Source of the DNA: Triticum aestivum
Lineage: Eukaryota; Streptophyta; Magnoliopsida; Poales; Poaceae
DNA length: 64,000 nt
Assembly: GCF_018294505.1 (NCBI RefSeq)
Contig: NC_057797.1
Coordinates: forward strand, 124,439,116 to 124,503,115
Reading direction: 5' to 3'
In this document: in pieces, positions 44,315 through 56,700 of the stretch
How positions within the stretch are numbered: the stretch's first letter is position 1
Layout: every line of letters begins with the position of its first letter
Position numbers and translations under genes: made by a program
Notes under the pieces: model-generated
What the model was told of the DNA's origin: nothing
Database searches by the model: none
The model's input: the letters and a program-made list of their open reading frames with translations, nothing else

Positions 44315-44985
44315 ACTATTTCCTCTCTTGTAAAAAAAAATTATTCCCTCTCGGTGTACATTGATATAGATGGACTATTTCGATGGTGTGCATGTCTTTG
44401 GAACAGAGTAGTAGCGTGGGTCCGCTTGACTATAAGGAACTATTTATCCACATATATAGCTTTCTCTGCTACTCCTTCTAGTGATCGGTATGTAGTGCAT
44501 GTGTCCGTAGACATGATAGCTTGTCCATGAAAGTTCAACTACGGCAACCATCATGTTTCATCTCGCGATTCCCACGACGCCTCTCCAATCCACGGCACCA
44601 AGCCCCCTGACGTGCGCCTCACCCCTCTCGGCCGCACCGCCCCTCTGCCTTTGTGTGCATGACATGTGGGCCACATAAAATACGGCGAGCATCAAGTTTC
44701 TACCACAGCCACCCGCGATTCCCACGACGCCGCTCGAACCCATGAAACCACACGTCCCCCGACCTGCGGCTCACCCCTCTTGGCCCCACTGCCCCTCTGC
44801 CTAGGGAGCATTACATGTGGACCAGTCACCTATCGGGTCCACATGTTATTGACTCAAAGGTAGGTGTAGTAAGGCGCTGAAGCTCAGTCCCGACGGCCCT
44901 GAGAGGGAAATGTAACTCCTGCGCCAGGGCTTGTGGTGCTCCCGCAGCACGAACTCGTGCCAAACTCGAGATTTGTTTCTTTACT

Positions 44986-45629
44986 ATACATGCACGCAAC
45001 AATTTAATGGACATTGTAATCTCAACATGTGATAGGGAGCTCTAAATTTGAATTCGAAACTTATAAAACGAAAAGATTCAAAACAAATAAACTGGGAGAG
45101 AGGGAGTATATCGTAGGATGTGTCCCATACAAAATAAGTCCCCTGGTTTGTCACCGCGAAGATGCGGTTAGAAAGGAGCACAGTGACTTCCTACTTGTAC
45201 GGCAACAAATCGGCCGCAGACAGCATGGTACGCCTTTGACCGCCATGTGCAAGGTTCGTGCTATCTTATTCAATCTCACCGTGGTTCCATCGTACCAATT
45301 CATGTGGTGGCCCGTTGCATGGCTGATCCCAATGTTGGACAAAGGTTCTACAGGAACGGTTTCACCGTTGTAAATGTTGTGCAAATTGATGTTGGTACCC
45401 TCCTGTACATATGCAAGCCAATCTCCACTCGCACCGAGCCTAACCTGTGAAATAGTGGGCAAGGGGAGAATTATGAAATGGACACGGAAGTAGTCTTTAG
45501 AATGCATTTACTACGTGATCAAACTCATCTTACCTGCTCATCGGAGGAAATCCGAGTGCCCCTCAACGTCGACATCTCAAGGGGCGTCAACTTGCAACTA
45601 CGGCCACGCCGCGCTGGAGAGACCCCCAA
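44986..45629. other. Spacer with an antisense-looking remnant
   Basis: The minus strand has an open run 45,507-45,151 with LGASGDWLAYVQEGTNINL and VPVEPLSNIGISHATGHH. This looks protein-like and may be a fragment of an F-box-associated domain, but I cannot confirm a family. Otherwise no feature. Confidence 0.3.
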
Positions 45630-45725
45630 GGAAACATCCTCGTGCGTTCCACGGAACATCAAGATGCATTTGTATGAGTAGTTTATCTTGTGAGAGAAAA
45701 CGATGAACGAGGGAAGGCCTCTAGA
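45630..45725 (-). mobile_element. Fragment of small Helitron family
   Basis: The reverse complement of the 3' part of the element at 51,144-51,384: the hairpin-like 'cgtgcgttccacgg' followed by 'aacatcaagatgcatttgta'. The CTAG end is not preserved. Confidence 0.65.
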
Positions 45726-46684
45726 GATAGAGATGGACACTACTACTACCAATGTGCCGGCCCATGCGTTGTAATGGATCCAAAGTAGTAGAATAATACT
45801 TGTTCACGTGCTTGAAATATAAACACTCTAGTTTTGATATACATGTGTCAGCAGACATGACAACTTGTCCATGGAAGTTGAACCACGGCGACCATCACGT
45901 TTCTTGTTTCTACCACTGCCACACCCACACGCGATTCCCATGACGCCGCTCCAACCCATGGCACGACGTCCCCTGACATGGACATGGATCCTCTGACGTG
46001 GCTATCACTGCCTTGCCCTGCCTTTCCTTCACTGACAGGTGGGACCCATGCTTATGGGTCCCACATGTCAGTGACAGAATGGTAGGATTGTTCGCGTCAG
46101 GGTATCCTCATCCCCCCGACGTGCCCCTCATCCCTCTCGGGCCCACCGCTCCTCTGCCTTTGTGTGCATGACATGCGGGCCAGCTGAACTGCAGTGACCA
46201 TCAACTTTCTACCATAGACACACCCGGTTGGACGCGGTTTGCCTGCTCCGCTGCTGTGCTCTGATCTGTACTCCTGCACCATCTAATTTTCCTCCAGCGG
46301 CTGTGACACATTTTGTACCGGGCATCAATCCTCAGCTGGAGTACTTATGTACTACAGGTAGTACCCGCCGGTGTGGCCATCTACACCTCATAACACCCCG
46401 ACGCCCAGCTGTGGCACCCTCGCCATAGCCACGCCACCACCGGTCGGTTCATCTCGAACGAGTGAGTCACGAACCACGCCACCACCATGAGAATGACATG
46501 TGGGCGAGCCGCATTTACGGTCCGCATGTCATTGACTCATAGGCCGGGCACTAAGCCACTGGTTCGGTCCCGTGGGCCCCGAGAGGGAAATGTAACTCCT
46601 GCGACAGGCCTTGTGGTGCTCCCACAGTACGAGCTCGTGCCAAAACTGGAATTTGTTTCTTACTACTACTCCTACGAACTAGTA

Positions 46685-46795
46685 CTAGTAAGGTACACGT
46701 GCATTGCACGCATGAGATTCTGGTGGTTTGTGCATTATGCTTCTACATGTGGAGCTTTCTGGATTCTAACATGTGGCAAAATCTCGTGGAATGTA
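46685..46795 (-). mobile_element. Helitron-like copy C, deletion derivative
   Basis: Starts CTAGTAAGGTACACGTGC with the intact CGTGC-AAT-GCACG hairpin, as in copy A. After about 35 bp it jumps to sequence matching 8,918-8,988 of copy A. It shows the uninterrupted terminus into which the solo LTR at 6,761 inserted. Confidence 0.65.
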
Positions 46796-46849
46796 AGGTT
46801 AGGCAAGTTTGATTAACTTATGCAAGCTACACTAAGGCCCCACATGACA

Positions 46850-46893
46850 TACACACAATCTAAGATGACTTATTCACCTAGACGGAGGGAGTA
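46850..46893. mobile_element. Stowaway MITE fragment (right half)
   Basis: Ends 'cctagacggagggag' followed by TA. Left half not found adjacent. Confidence 0.6.
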
Positions 46894-47177
46894 GTGTTTC
46901 TAGCAAGATGCCCACGTGTTGCACGAAGTTGATGGAAAAGGTAAGCACAACTTATAAATTGACGGATGGAGTACTAGTTACAGTGATGCATATAATTAAG
47001 CAAAGGGATCGCACATGTCGGTATTGACTGGAATGAGAATGCAACAGCACAATAAGAATTAAGGCCACGATGATGCAATCGCAGTGGTGGTTACAGAAGG
47101 CAAGAAGAAAGATGGATCCACGAACACACAACCTCCTCCTCCTCCTCAACTTAGTGCGTCGGGCCATCGACCGGCGG

Positions 47178-47719
47178 CTAAGGAGCAGCGGCTTTTGTGG
47201 CGAGGTCGAGGTGCTTCTCCGCAAAGGCATCCAAGGCTTCCAGCCGGTTGAGGAAGGCCAACATCGTAGCGTCCTCACTAGCCTTGTAGATACCTATGTA
47301 CACGATTTGCTCATACACGTGGATGTGTAGGTCGACGAATTCTTGCAGGGCGAGGCGCCTCGCGGCGAGCGCGACCTCCAGGTGGACATCCTTCGTGGCG
47401 TAGGCGGGCAGTCGCAGGGCCACCAGTGCTTGAAAGAGGTTCCGGCCATGGAGGCCAATTAGGGTGGCAGGCAATGAGGATCCCGGGCGCGCGGGCTTGA
47501 GGAGTACGGCGATGCCGTCCGTGAGCTTCTTGATGATGGTGAACTTGTTACTGGTGTCAATGATCATCTGGTCCAACTAAGAGTCGTAGTTGGCGTTGAC
47601 GGCGGCCATCCACCAGCCGGTATCCAACACCGTCTGAGACGATCCTCGGCACCATGCCGTAGGCCGGCATCGTGGACCATCTGGCGCAGCCGCTGGACGC
47701 TCACGCGCATCGCCGCCAT
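47178..47719 (-). pseudogene. Hypothetical protein gene, frameshift plus stop
   Basis: From an ATG at 47,719 (AAMRVSVQRLRQMVHDAG) the frame fails after about 50 codons. A second frame then gives TGWWMAAVNANYDS, a TAG near 47,577, and LDQMIIDTSNKFTIIKKLTD, running to KHLDLATKAAAP and a stop at 47,178. The long second part (132 codons) is helix-rich and protein-like. I do not recognise the family. The minus strand upstream shows 'tataaagccgcccc' at about 47,805-47,820, a good TATA position. Confidence 0.5.
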
Positions 47720-48014
47720 GGGTCTGGAGTGAGCTCTTTTGCGCTTAGTGTAGGTGCTTAGGCAAATTCTTAGGTGCGTATGATGTGGTAGATGCATTGG
47801 AATGGAGGGGCGGCTTTATATAAGGGCAATGAGGGCAAACTGTGTTGCATTCACATCGTGCAGCCCCTTTTTCTGGACCTCCTCCCATTACTTCCCTTAA
47901 GCATTAATTGAAGGAGGATGCATTGGCCGTTCAACATATCGGGAACCACTATTCCCTCCCTCATTTGCATTAAAGCCGTATCGGGAGCTGTGCCGCCCGC
48001 TGTCAAATCGAATA

Positions 48015-48048
48015 CTCCCTCCGTCTAGGTGAGTATTAAGTCATCTTA
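48015..48048. mobile_element. Stowaway MITE fragment (left half)
   Basis: TA followed by CTCCCTCCGTCTAGGTGAG. Its matching right half is not adjacent. Confidence 0.55.
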
Positions 48049-48049
48049 C

Positions 48050-48360
48050 GAAAACCACTTGTTTCTTCACATTATATACGTACAATATATATGGCCAACA
48101 TCATATAGCCAGCAGTTTAGTTGTCAAAGAGTTTCAGGGTGCTTAGTTTTGTCAAAGAATTCCAGGGTGCTTAGTTTTATTTGAGGGGTGGGTTGTGCAC
48201 TTATGCTGGACACCATTATTGTGACAAGCCTTTTTAATAGTACTACTGTACAAAAGTGGAGTATATATATTTTTTAAAAGGCTAGAGGGCGGGGTAGTCT
48301 AGCTCGGTCGGTTTCACGAGAGGCGAGGGCCTTTGTGATTTGCCGGCTCATTACTGCTGT
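48050..48360. repeat. Segment duplicated from/to 3.18-3.99 kb
   Basis: 'ttatatacgtacaatatata' and following bases match 3,185-3,306; 'ggtagtctagctcggtcgg' and following bases match 3,915-3,985. Here the two parts are nearly adjacent, and 'cagggtgcttagtttt' is duplicated. Confidence 0.8.
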
Positions 48361-48660
48361 CAAATCGAATAGTACTGCGCCGCCCGCTGCACGCCCGGCG
48401 CCTCCATTAAACCCCTCCGTTAAACCCGCATGCAAACCAAGAATCCTACTCCGTCCACACGTCCGTTCATGAGCGGGCCAGAATTAAACGCAACACCGGC
48501 CGAGCTCCTCCCGTCCACCCTCAGTTTAAACGAGGCCAGACGCCGGCCAAGCTCCTACCATCCGCCCTCTATTTACACGAGGCCAGACAGACATCGGGCA
48601 AGAATCGCACCCCTCTGCCGCTTCCCCATCTCCTCCTTCACCATTTTCTCCACTCTTCTG

Positions 48661-49197
48661 ATGGCTTCCGATGAGCTGTTCACCGGCATATTACCCGGCT
48701 GGGTAGCCCGCCGAGCCCTCCGGATACGGGCGAGACCGCTCGGTGCTTCACCAACCTCGCTTGGCCCGACGGAGCCAGTTGCCGCCCCAAGCAAGCGCAT
48801 GGTTCAGCAACTCGCCGCTCCAGTTCAGCTCAATGGGGAGTGGCGAGTTTCTCAACGCCGGCACGGAAGCGAGCACACCGGTACGGGCGCTATCGCTATC
48901 GCGTCGTACCGCGCCACCAGTGTCTGCGGTGGCCGTGCCTCCCGTGTCTGTGGGCGCGCCTCCCGTGCCTGCGGCAGCGCCATGCAGGCAGAGACAGAAG
49001 CCGGGTGCATGGAGAGTGACGAGAAGGTGGCCACCTTCTCCGTGTCCGCCGCCATCATCGAGGAGAAGTAGAACACGGGAGGCCGCCACCACTTGGGACC
49101 CATGAAGTCCACCGCCGAGGCGACGACCGCAGATTCAGGTGGTTTCTTTGCTGCTTCGTCTCTTCCGAGGACCTTCGTCGACCCCGCAAGTGTCTGA
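48661..49197 (+). pseudogene. Hypothetical protein, possible broken ORF
   Basis: An open frame from an ATG at 48,661 (ASDELFTGILPGWVARRAL) to a TAG at 49,069, then in frame (MKSTAEATTADSGGFFAAS) to a TGA at 49,197. The frame is also open upstream to 48,430. The middle part is R, S and G rich with 'CGGRASRVCGRASRACG' repeats and looks like a frameshift into a wrong frame; another frame there reads APPVSAVAVPPVSV. No family recognised. GC content is higher than in the flanks. Confidence 0.4.
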
Positions 49198-49239
49198 CGG
49201 ACATGAGGAAGACAAAGGGATCCGTGGGCGGCCATTTAG

Positions 49240-49299
49240 AACTAAAATAAGTCTAGACACATCCATTTCTAGGACAAGTATTTCCGGACGGAGGGAGTA
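49240..49299. mobile_element. Stowaway MITE fragment
   Basis: Ends 'tttccggacggagggag' plus TA at 49,298-49,299. The left part is lost into the hypothetical gene's 3' side. Confidence 0.6.
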
Positions 49300-49916
49300 T
49301 TAATTATACAAGAGAGCCGGATTGGCACCTCATAGTTCATGTAAATGTAATGAAATCCATCATGTTTATATGAAGATCCGGCTTTTTTATACGAAATCCT
49401 TCATGCTTATATGAAATCAGTCCATGTTTGGACGAATTTCATCTGGTTGGTTAGAGTTGTAAAAATGTATGCCGCTGGCGTTTGATGTCGTCCTCCGCTT
49501 AAGGAAGCGGGAGGAAATTTGCCGGCTGCCGTTGGAGATGCTCTTTATGCTGGAAATAATAGAGCATCCAATCCATTTGAGTTAATTGCCTGTATGATTG
49601 TCCCTCTATAAAAAGTTAATTGCATGTACAGTGTACACGTGACTTGCAGGGTGGCTACAGCTTCGTACAGAAAGTTAAAAAGAAACAAGTCCATCCTTAA
49701 TCTTGTATTCTAAGTACTCTGTGGGTTCCACTGTCAGTACAGTAGCGAAAGAAGTATATATTAAATAAGTAGATTAATATATAATATAAAAATATAAAGT
49801 TAAAAGACAGAATTCGAACTCATGTCATCGCGTTGCAAGCATCCGGCGCTAACCAGCCCAGCACATTTTTGTTGTAGACCATGCTGGAGATATATCTCCA
49901 TGTCTACGCTTATATA

Positions 49917-50030
49917 TACTCCATTCGTTCCTAAATATTTGTCTTTTTCAGATTTCAAATGGACTACCACATACGGATGTGTATGTAGACATATTTTAGA
50001 GTGTAGATTCACTCATTTTGCTCCGTATGT
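49917..50030. mobile_element. Stowaway-like MITE fragment (Thalos type)
   Basis: TA, then CTCCATTCGTTCCTAAATA, with an interior 'gtgtagattcactcatttt' also present (inverted) at 54,055-54,085. The right terminus is missing. Confidence 0.55.
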
Positions 50031-50195
50031 CTTTTCAGGAAGGGGTCAGATTTGTCCTTGATTTATTTATGAGGTATCCAGATGGCACTGCACCGCCAAG
50101 AAAAGAGGGTAACATCAAAATTATGGACTACTTTTTTGAGTATGTTGGTAAGGTCCGGTCATAGTCACTTGTTGAAATCTCTAAAAAGACAAATA

Positions 50196-50318
50196 CTCCC
50201 TCCGTCCGGAAATACTTGTCATCAAAATGGATAAAAGGAAATGTATCTAGACGTATTTTAGTTTTAGATACATCTCTTTTTATCCATTTTGATGACAAGT
50301 ATTTTCGGACGGAGGGAG
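50196..50318. mobile_element. Complete Stowaway MITE
   Basis: 123 bp with near-perfect long terminal inverted repeats: CTCCCTCCGTCCGGAAATAC and its complement. TA lies on both sides (50,194-50,195 and 50,319-50,320). Nearly the whole element can fold as one hairpin. Confidence 0.95.
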
Positions 50319-50322
50319 TAGA

Positions 50323-50547
50323 AAACAGAGTTGGTGATGATGGTGTGCGTGCCATCCTGCAATATAGGCCGTCGGATTTATATCTAACGGATAGGAAAGA
50401 AACTATGGCAATTTTGCAAAAATATACCCACACGTCTCTCCACGTACGCAAATAAGGCCTTCCCTCGTTCAACCTTTTCTCTCACAAGATAAACTACTCA
50501 TACAAATGCATCTTGATGTTCCGTGCAACGCACGGGCAGCTAGCTAA
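50323..50547 (+). mobile_element. Small Helitron, 5' end replaced by MITE junction
   Basis: Collinear with 51,160-51,384 from 'aacagagttggtgatgatgg' onward. The 3' part has the hairpin CCGTGC-AAC-GCACGG, then GGCAGCTAGCTAA and T, which fits a CTRR end at 50,544-50,547. The 5' terminus is absent: the Stowaway target TA abuts directly. Confidence 0.7.
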
Positions 50548-51143
50548 TTTCTTTTAAAATAGTTGCTGCGATAATTGGGTTGAAGCGATATATTTTATGT
50601 CTGCCCCGAATGATTTCAGATTCACTAGTAGTAACAAAGAAAAGGTTGCCTTGTTAATTAACAGAAAATAGGGTGAAAACTATCACATGAGGCCGGTAAA
50701 AACAAGGCACACTGGGTTCAGCGTCATCGTCACTATAGCTGTGCGCGCGCGAGAAGTCTACATATCGAGGGGGCTACTGAGCGAGGCACCGAGACACAAT
50801 GTTTGAGAGAGAAACCAATTGACAGATTATGATCAGATCGAGTTGTCACCCTTCTGATGTCATTGTTGGGGGCGGAGGGAGAGAAAGATGTATCGAGAGT
50901 GTGCGCGGTAGGCACAGAGGCACAACTAGCGAGTGTGTGTGTGTGTTTGAAAGAGGAGTAGATAGATTATTATCAAGATCGATGTGCCACCCTACTCCTT
51001 CGGTGCCGGGTAGTGTGTGTGTGTGTGTGTATGTTTGAGAGAGAAGCCAGTCGATAGATTAGTATCAAGATCGAGGTGTCATCCTACTCCTTCGGTGTTG
51101 GGAAGTGTGGGTGTGTGTGGGGGGGGGCAGTGACACTCACATA

Positions 51144-51384
51144 TCTCTACTCTTATAAAAAACAGAGTTGGTGATGATGGTGTTCCTGCCATCCTGCAAT
51201 ATAGGCCATCCGATTTATATCCGACGGACAGGAAGGAAACTATGGCAATTTTGCAAAAAGATACCCACACCCCTCTCTGCATTTGCAAATAAGGCATTCC
51301 CTCATTCATCCTTTTCTCCCACAAGATAAATTTCTCATACAAATGCATCTTGATGTTCCGTGGAATGCATGGACATCTTGCTAG
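51144..51384 (+). mobile_element. Complete small non-autonomous Helitron
   Basis: 241 bp. It begins TCTCTACTCTTATAAAAAAC after an A and ends CTTGCTAG before a T. The 3' hairpin region reads CCGTGGAATGCATGG, a slightly mutated form of the CCGTGC/GCACGG stem seen at 50,521. No coding capacity. Confidence 0.8.
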
Positions 51385-51389
51385 TAGGG

Positions 51390-52455
51390 AGAAGGAGTTT
51401 GTGTGACACATATCTAGCTATATTAAGGGATAGGTAGATAGCATATGTGTGAGAGACATTATTATACTTTTAGACATTAGTGGCTGTGGGTGGGCGGAAT
51501 TAAAGGGGTGGGCGTGTTAGACATAGAGAGCATGTGTGTTTCTGTGTGAGAGACTTGTAGGACGGGGTAGAAAGACGAATTTAACCCTGACGGAGGGAGA
51601 GAAATACACGAAGTGCGCGTGTGTGATTCCGATGCCCACAGGGAAATGAGATATGTATGCGTGTGAGAGAGATTGCACAATTCATTCACGTATCACTATC
51701 TAGCGATCGTGGACGTGCATCGCTTGAACATAAGTCAATATCTACTTCGTATCATGGCCAAAGGTACAATATCGATTCAACGCTATAAAGATTGGAACTC
51801 ACATATCACATTTTTTTCTATTTAAATAAACCTTTTCAGTTGTGCATGCCAAAGTTACAGTGATGTTTCTTCAAACAACCAATGTAGCTATCATGTATAT
51901 GCACCATTGTTACTCTTGCATTCAAATTCATTAGTCTTGGATGATTTAAGTTTCTATTTTGAAGTAATATATGTAATATTCATATATGAATTCAACGGGT
52001 ACGCAATTTATGAAATGGAGGCTATGTAATCATATGAGGTAACACTTTTAAGTAGCTGACTACAATTTCCATTTCTTTTTGTGCGCCTCTACACTAACAC
52101 GTCAATGCATTATGTTTAAAGTAAATAACCAATGGCACTAAATTATCTATTTACACGAGAAATACATAGGCTGAGCGTTTGATCCCTTTTTTTGTGAACG
52201 CGCCACTACACCCGTACGATTGGCCGCGCCCGTGTGAACGTCCAAGTTATCGGCGCATCATCCCGAGTTATTGTCTTTTTTCTGGGGTGGACTTCACACC
52301 AGTTATTAACTGCTGACGCGTGCCCCGTGTACACAGTCTAGCATGACCTTCCCGCTAGCACGGTCCAAAATTAGTTGAAACTGGATACGAACGATCCCGC
52401 GGGCGGCAAAATCTCCCGCCTCCTTCTAAAATTTCTGCCACCTTAGTCTTTAGCA
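51390..52455. other. Spacer with GT-rich tracts
   Basis: No gene. 'gtgtgtgtgt' runs occur at 50,930-51,035 and 51,105-51,125, and duplicate 'agattagtatcaagatcga' phrases lie at about 50,965 and 51,055. 51,400-52,450 is AT-rich without recognised features. Confidence 0.4.
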
Positions 52456-52599
52456 TGTGAAATCCCCCTTTTGTCCTTGGTGCACGGAAACCAACAGTTA
52501 CAATACTGCCCTTATCTACATGATAGGTCGGGGCTGCTTTGGTAACTTTCGGTTCCCCCACTACACGGCACCCCCATTTCCTCTCCCCCACCCACAAAA

Positions 52600-53690
52600 A
52601 ATGACTAACTCCACAGCACCAGAGCATCTTACATCATGCCGTCCGTACTTCATCGCCCTTTCTCCCCTCCCCTCACGAAACCCTAGACTGCTCATCCACC
52701 GGCGTACCATAGCCCATTCACTGCCAGCGGCGTCCACCTCGCCGGATCTGCTTCTGCGGCCGCATCTACCCCTCCCACCTCCCCTAGAAACAAGTAGACT
52801 GCTCATCCACCACTGTACCACAGCCCATTCAGTGCCGGCCTTGTCCACGGCACCGGATCTGCTTCGCCGGTACTCTCGTCAACCGCCGCGCATCTGCTGC
52901 GGCTCATTCGTACTCCCCACCGGAGACGCTTCGTCCACACCCCCCGGAGCCGCCCCACCAACGCCCCCGTCGACGGCCTCTGATCCTCTTCGCCGACACC
53001 TTCCTCAACCCTACCAGAGCCGCTTCGCCGACACCTTCCTCAACCCTACCGGAGCCGCTTCGCCGACACCATCGTCAACCCTACCGGAGTAGCTTCGCCT
53101 ATACCATTCTCAACCCTACCGGGGCCGCTTTGCCAACTCACAAGTCCACGGCCTCAGATCCGCTTCCTCGCACCCTCATCCAACCTACCGGAGCAGCTTC
53201 TGACGCCCCGTCCACGGCCGCAGATCCGCATCGTCGACACCACCCTTAACCGAACCACCGGAGCAGCTTTTGATGCCCCGTCCACGGCCGCAGATCCACA
53301 TCGTCGACACCATCCTTAACCCAACCACCGGAGCAGCTTCTGACGCCCCGTCCACGGCCGCAGATCCACATCGTTGACACCATCCTTAACCCAACCACCG
53401 GAGCAGCTTCTGACGCCCCGTCCACGGCGGCAGATCCGCGTCGTCGACACCATCCTTAACCCAACCACCGGAGCAGCTTCACCTACGCCCTCGTCCACGG
53501 CCACAGATCCGCTTCGCCCACACCGTAGTCCACCCTACCGGAGCTACTCCACAAACACCCTACTCGACGGTTCTAGATCTCCTTACCGGACCCCGACAGC
53601 CAGCGCAGCGTCATCACCCTCGATGTTTCTAACCTGATTCCCACCGTCTGGAGAGATGCCAAGCACCCGCCACGGCCTAGGTACTTGTCA
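52600..53690 (+). other. Probable 5' exon region of the multi-exon gene, proline/serine-rich
   Basis: From an ATG at 52,600 (TNSTAPEHLTSCRPYFIALS) the plus strand is open to 53,092 and GC-rich. It contains repeated 'ccggagcagcttc' and 'ccgcagatccgc' phrases. A second open segment near 53,610-53,690 reads VITLDVSNLIPTVWRDAKHP and runs to a donor (AG|GTACTT at 53,691). The frames of the two segments differ, and the last one does not join exon 53,766 in phase, so the first exon is uncertain or decayed. Confidence 0.4.
53208..53487. repeat. 70-bp minisatellite, four copies
   Basis: Units start at 53,208, 53,278, 53,348 and 53,418 with 'ccgtccacggccgcagatcc'. Seventy is not a multiple of three, so each unit shifts the reading frame. 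Confidence 0.92.
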
Positions 53691-53765
53691 CCTTTAAACC
53701 CGTCCAGCATCACCTACCCGATGTACTTCAAATATACTAACCGGTCGCTGTTACCTGTTATGCAG

Positions 53766-56700
53766 CTGGCAAAAACTACAAGGACGATGTTTCTTCTAGA
53801 TCTAACAGCTTGGCCAACCAAGATCCTGGACTGAGGCATTGCTATGATCTTGTAAGCGCGTCTCTCTCTCTTGTATTGTTCTGTGCCTGCCAGCGTGCTT
53901 TGCTAGGATTTTCGACCAGTAATCCCTTTGTGCAGACAATGATTTCTACTACTGGCTGCTAAATTAGATATGTAGATGTCATACATGATACTACCTCGTA
54001 CCTCCGTTCCTAAATATAAGTCTTTCTAGAGATTCCACTATAGCCTACATACGGAGCAAAATGAGTGAATCTACACTCAAAAATGCATCTATATACATCT
54101 GTATGTGGTCCATACTGGAATCTCTACAAAGACATATATTTAGGAACAGGGGCAGTACATTACACAAAATCGTAGGTGGCATGTTGGAATTCCAGTGCAC
54201 TACATTAGGCTCCCTTAGAGTGCCTGCTAGTCCAGCATACAGAGTCATGGCTAGTTTATGGTACGCACACAATCGTTAATTGGTGGTTTAAATATGCGCA
54301 AGGGGTATGCAATGTAGTATCATGTAGAGATGTCTGAAATTAGCCGTGTCAACTTGCAGATAGGGTTACACAATGAAAAAGTACAAGATGTATGTGGCAA
54401 TTTCATGGAACATCGCAAAAAAAGGAGAGGCAGCGGTGAGCCTATACAGTGTGCCATGGTACGTCACTCCTCCATTGCAATCATCGTGACATGTTATTTG
54501 TATGCCAGTTCTATTAGCCAAGTTTCTTAGGGACAGTTATTACGAGTTATCCTAAGAAAATAAGCACCTGTGAATATAAGCTCCATGTAATAAGCCAACC
54601 AGTTCTTTTCATTACGTTTTCAGCTTATCTTTGGTATGATCAGTGGAAAGTCTAGATTGCATTATATTTTTTCCATTTTGCTGCCCGTATGGAAATTAAT
54701 TTGACTTGCAAACATCACAAATTGAACCCAGTGCAGTAATTAATATGATAGGAAAACAGACCATCACTATTTGCTCAAAATGCAAATACAAAGATACCAT
54801 CTACTTGGCACAATCTACTTTGGTCAATGTTTCCATAGAGATCCCATTGCCTAATTTAAACGAAGAACGCATGACCCACATTTAAATGAAGAACAATTAT
54901 TTATTGAAATTCGATGGTCCAAGTGGCTGGTTATTATCGTATAGCAGCACCACCTTAAAGCATCATATAGCAGCAGCAGTAGCTCATAGCAACTCATCAT
55001 ACAGCAGCAGCAGTCTGCAATTCATCATATACCAGCAGCAGCTCATAGCAATTCATCATATAGCAGCAGCAGGAGCAGCTCATAGCAATTCATCATATAG
55101 CAGCAGTAGGAGCAGCTCATAGCAATTCATCATATAGCAGCAGCAGGAGCAGCTTGTAGCAACTCATCATATAGTAGCAGCAGCTCATAGCAATTCATCA
55201 TATAGCAGCAACAGCAGCTCATAGCAACTCATCATACAGCAGCAGCTCATAGCAGTTCATCATATAGCAAAAGTAGCAGCTGCTCATAGCAATGCATCAT
55301 ATAGCAGCAGCAGAAGCAGCTCATAACAATTCATCGTATAGTGGATCAGAATGAAAATTTGGCAAAAAATCAGAGGAGATCCTCACCTTGTTGGATGAGC
55401 TCATCCTTCAACAGCACCTCAAGGCCATGGCCTGGGAGGAGGGGAGGGGGAATAAGGTGCCTTCTGCCGCAATGTGGCATCAACCATAGTTGTGCAGCGC
55501 CCGCCGGAGTAGTGCGTTGGACGAACCACAGTGGAGCAGCTGCTGGAGACCATGAGAATGAGGGGCGGCGCCAGAGGGAGGAGTAGCCAGGGAGATTTGC
55601 CCCTACCCACCGGCCATGTAGCCTAGCTGGACATAGCATCATCGAGGACCAGGCTAGATGGGACCAGTGGCGACGGCTCGCTGGAGGAACCCTAGTGCTG
55701 CAGGCAGGGGATTGAGGTAGAGGGAAAGGGGAGAGGAGATGCAAGCGGGCAGGGCAATGAATGCTTGCGTGTTTGTTTTTACTTGAGGGTCAGGTGTGAC
55801 ACGGGCGTGAGCAGTTGCATTTTGAGTGTAATATAGGCAGACAACAGAGTCATTTCACTATTCCCCTTCCCTTCAATTTTTAGTGAGGTTCTACCCGAAA
55901 CACCCCCCTCCAAAGCGAAATTAGTTAAGCCCAAGCCCATAACTCAAAAATGACTTCTTTACATCTTTTATGGCTTATTTTGACAATATGCCCTGAAAAG
56001 GCGGAATCGAACTGGCCCTTAACCTGCAATTCAATTGTGCGTGCAATGATGAATCACTCCTGCCTGCTATCTGTACATTTAGGCATCATCATACATGGCA
56101 TAACCTAATACATGTGCATTCCATTGTAGAATCTGGAATATGCAATGTTTATGTTAGTTCATACGTTGCACATGATGTTTAAATGCCCCTTAAATCTGGT
56201 CAGTCAAGTGATGGTCTTTAAGCCTCCTTCTTTGCTTCTTTTCTTGATATGTAAGATTTGCTCACACATCTGTTCAATTGCTTGTTTGCATCAGCCAGCC
56301 ATACTAGGACTGTTTGCTTTGATTACTTGATGTTCTTGACCTAACACTCTAACAGAGCTTGTCAATGATTTAAACACTAAGGGCTACTGTAGTGGGGCCT
56401 TGTCTAACTCATAGGTGACATAAAGGTTTGGTTGTACACTACAGTAGGCTCTCCAAGAGTACCTGGAGATCCAGTTCGAAGGTATGCCTAGTTTTTACAT
56501 AGTGCAGACATAGTAAATGCTCATTTCATTGTGTGCAAGTGCAAGAGATGCGACATGTTTCATTATGTGGTGTTGTTTTGTTATAATCTCATCCTTTTGT
56601 GTTCACAGACTGGAAAGTATGCATATTTATCTTCCAAGGAGACGAGTAACTAGTTTGTGTCACCTTGCAGAGGGGGTGCAATGAAGATAAGATTGAGGAT

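Larger units (their letters stand above)
44498..46665. repeat. Degenerate direct repeat of about 500 bp
   Basis: 44,498-44,560 matches 45,840-45,905 ('gacatgata..cttgtccatg' region). 44,560-44,860 contains two related sub-blocks ('gcgattcccacgacgcc' at about 44,566 and 44,706) that recur at about 45,935. 44,870-44,985 matches 46,550-46,670 ('gagagggaaatgtaactcct'). No gene is recognised across this interval apart from small repeats. Confidence 0.7.

Noticed and set aside
44086..44364. Poly-Glu and poly-Leu ORFs around 44.1-44.3 kb
   Set aside because: Artefacts of the GAA microsatellite in other frames; only the frame continuing the exonuclease-like gene has meaning.
46850..48048. Two Stowaway halves as one element split by an insertion
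   Set aside because: The right half lies to the left of the left half, so they cannot be the two ends of one interrupted element without rearrangement.
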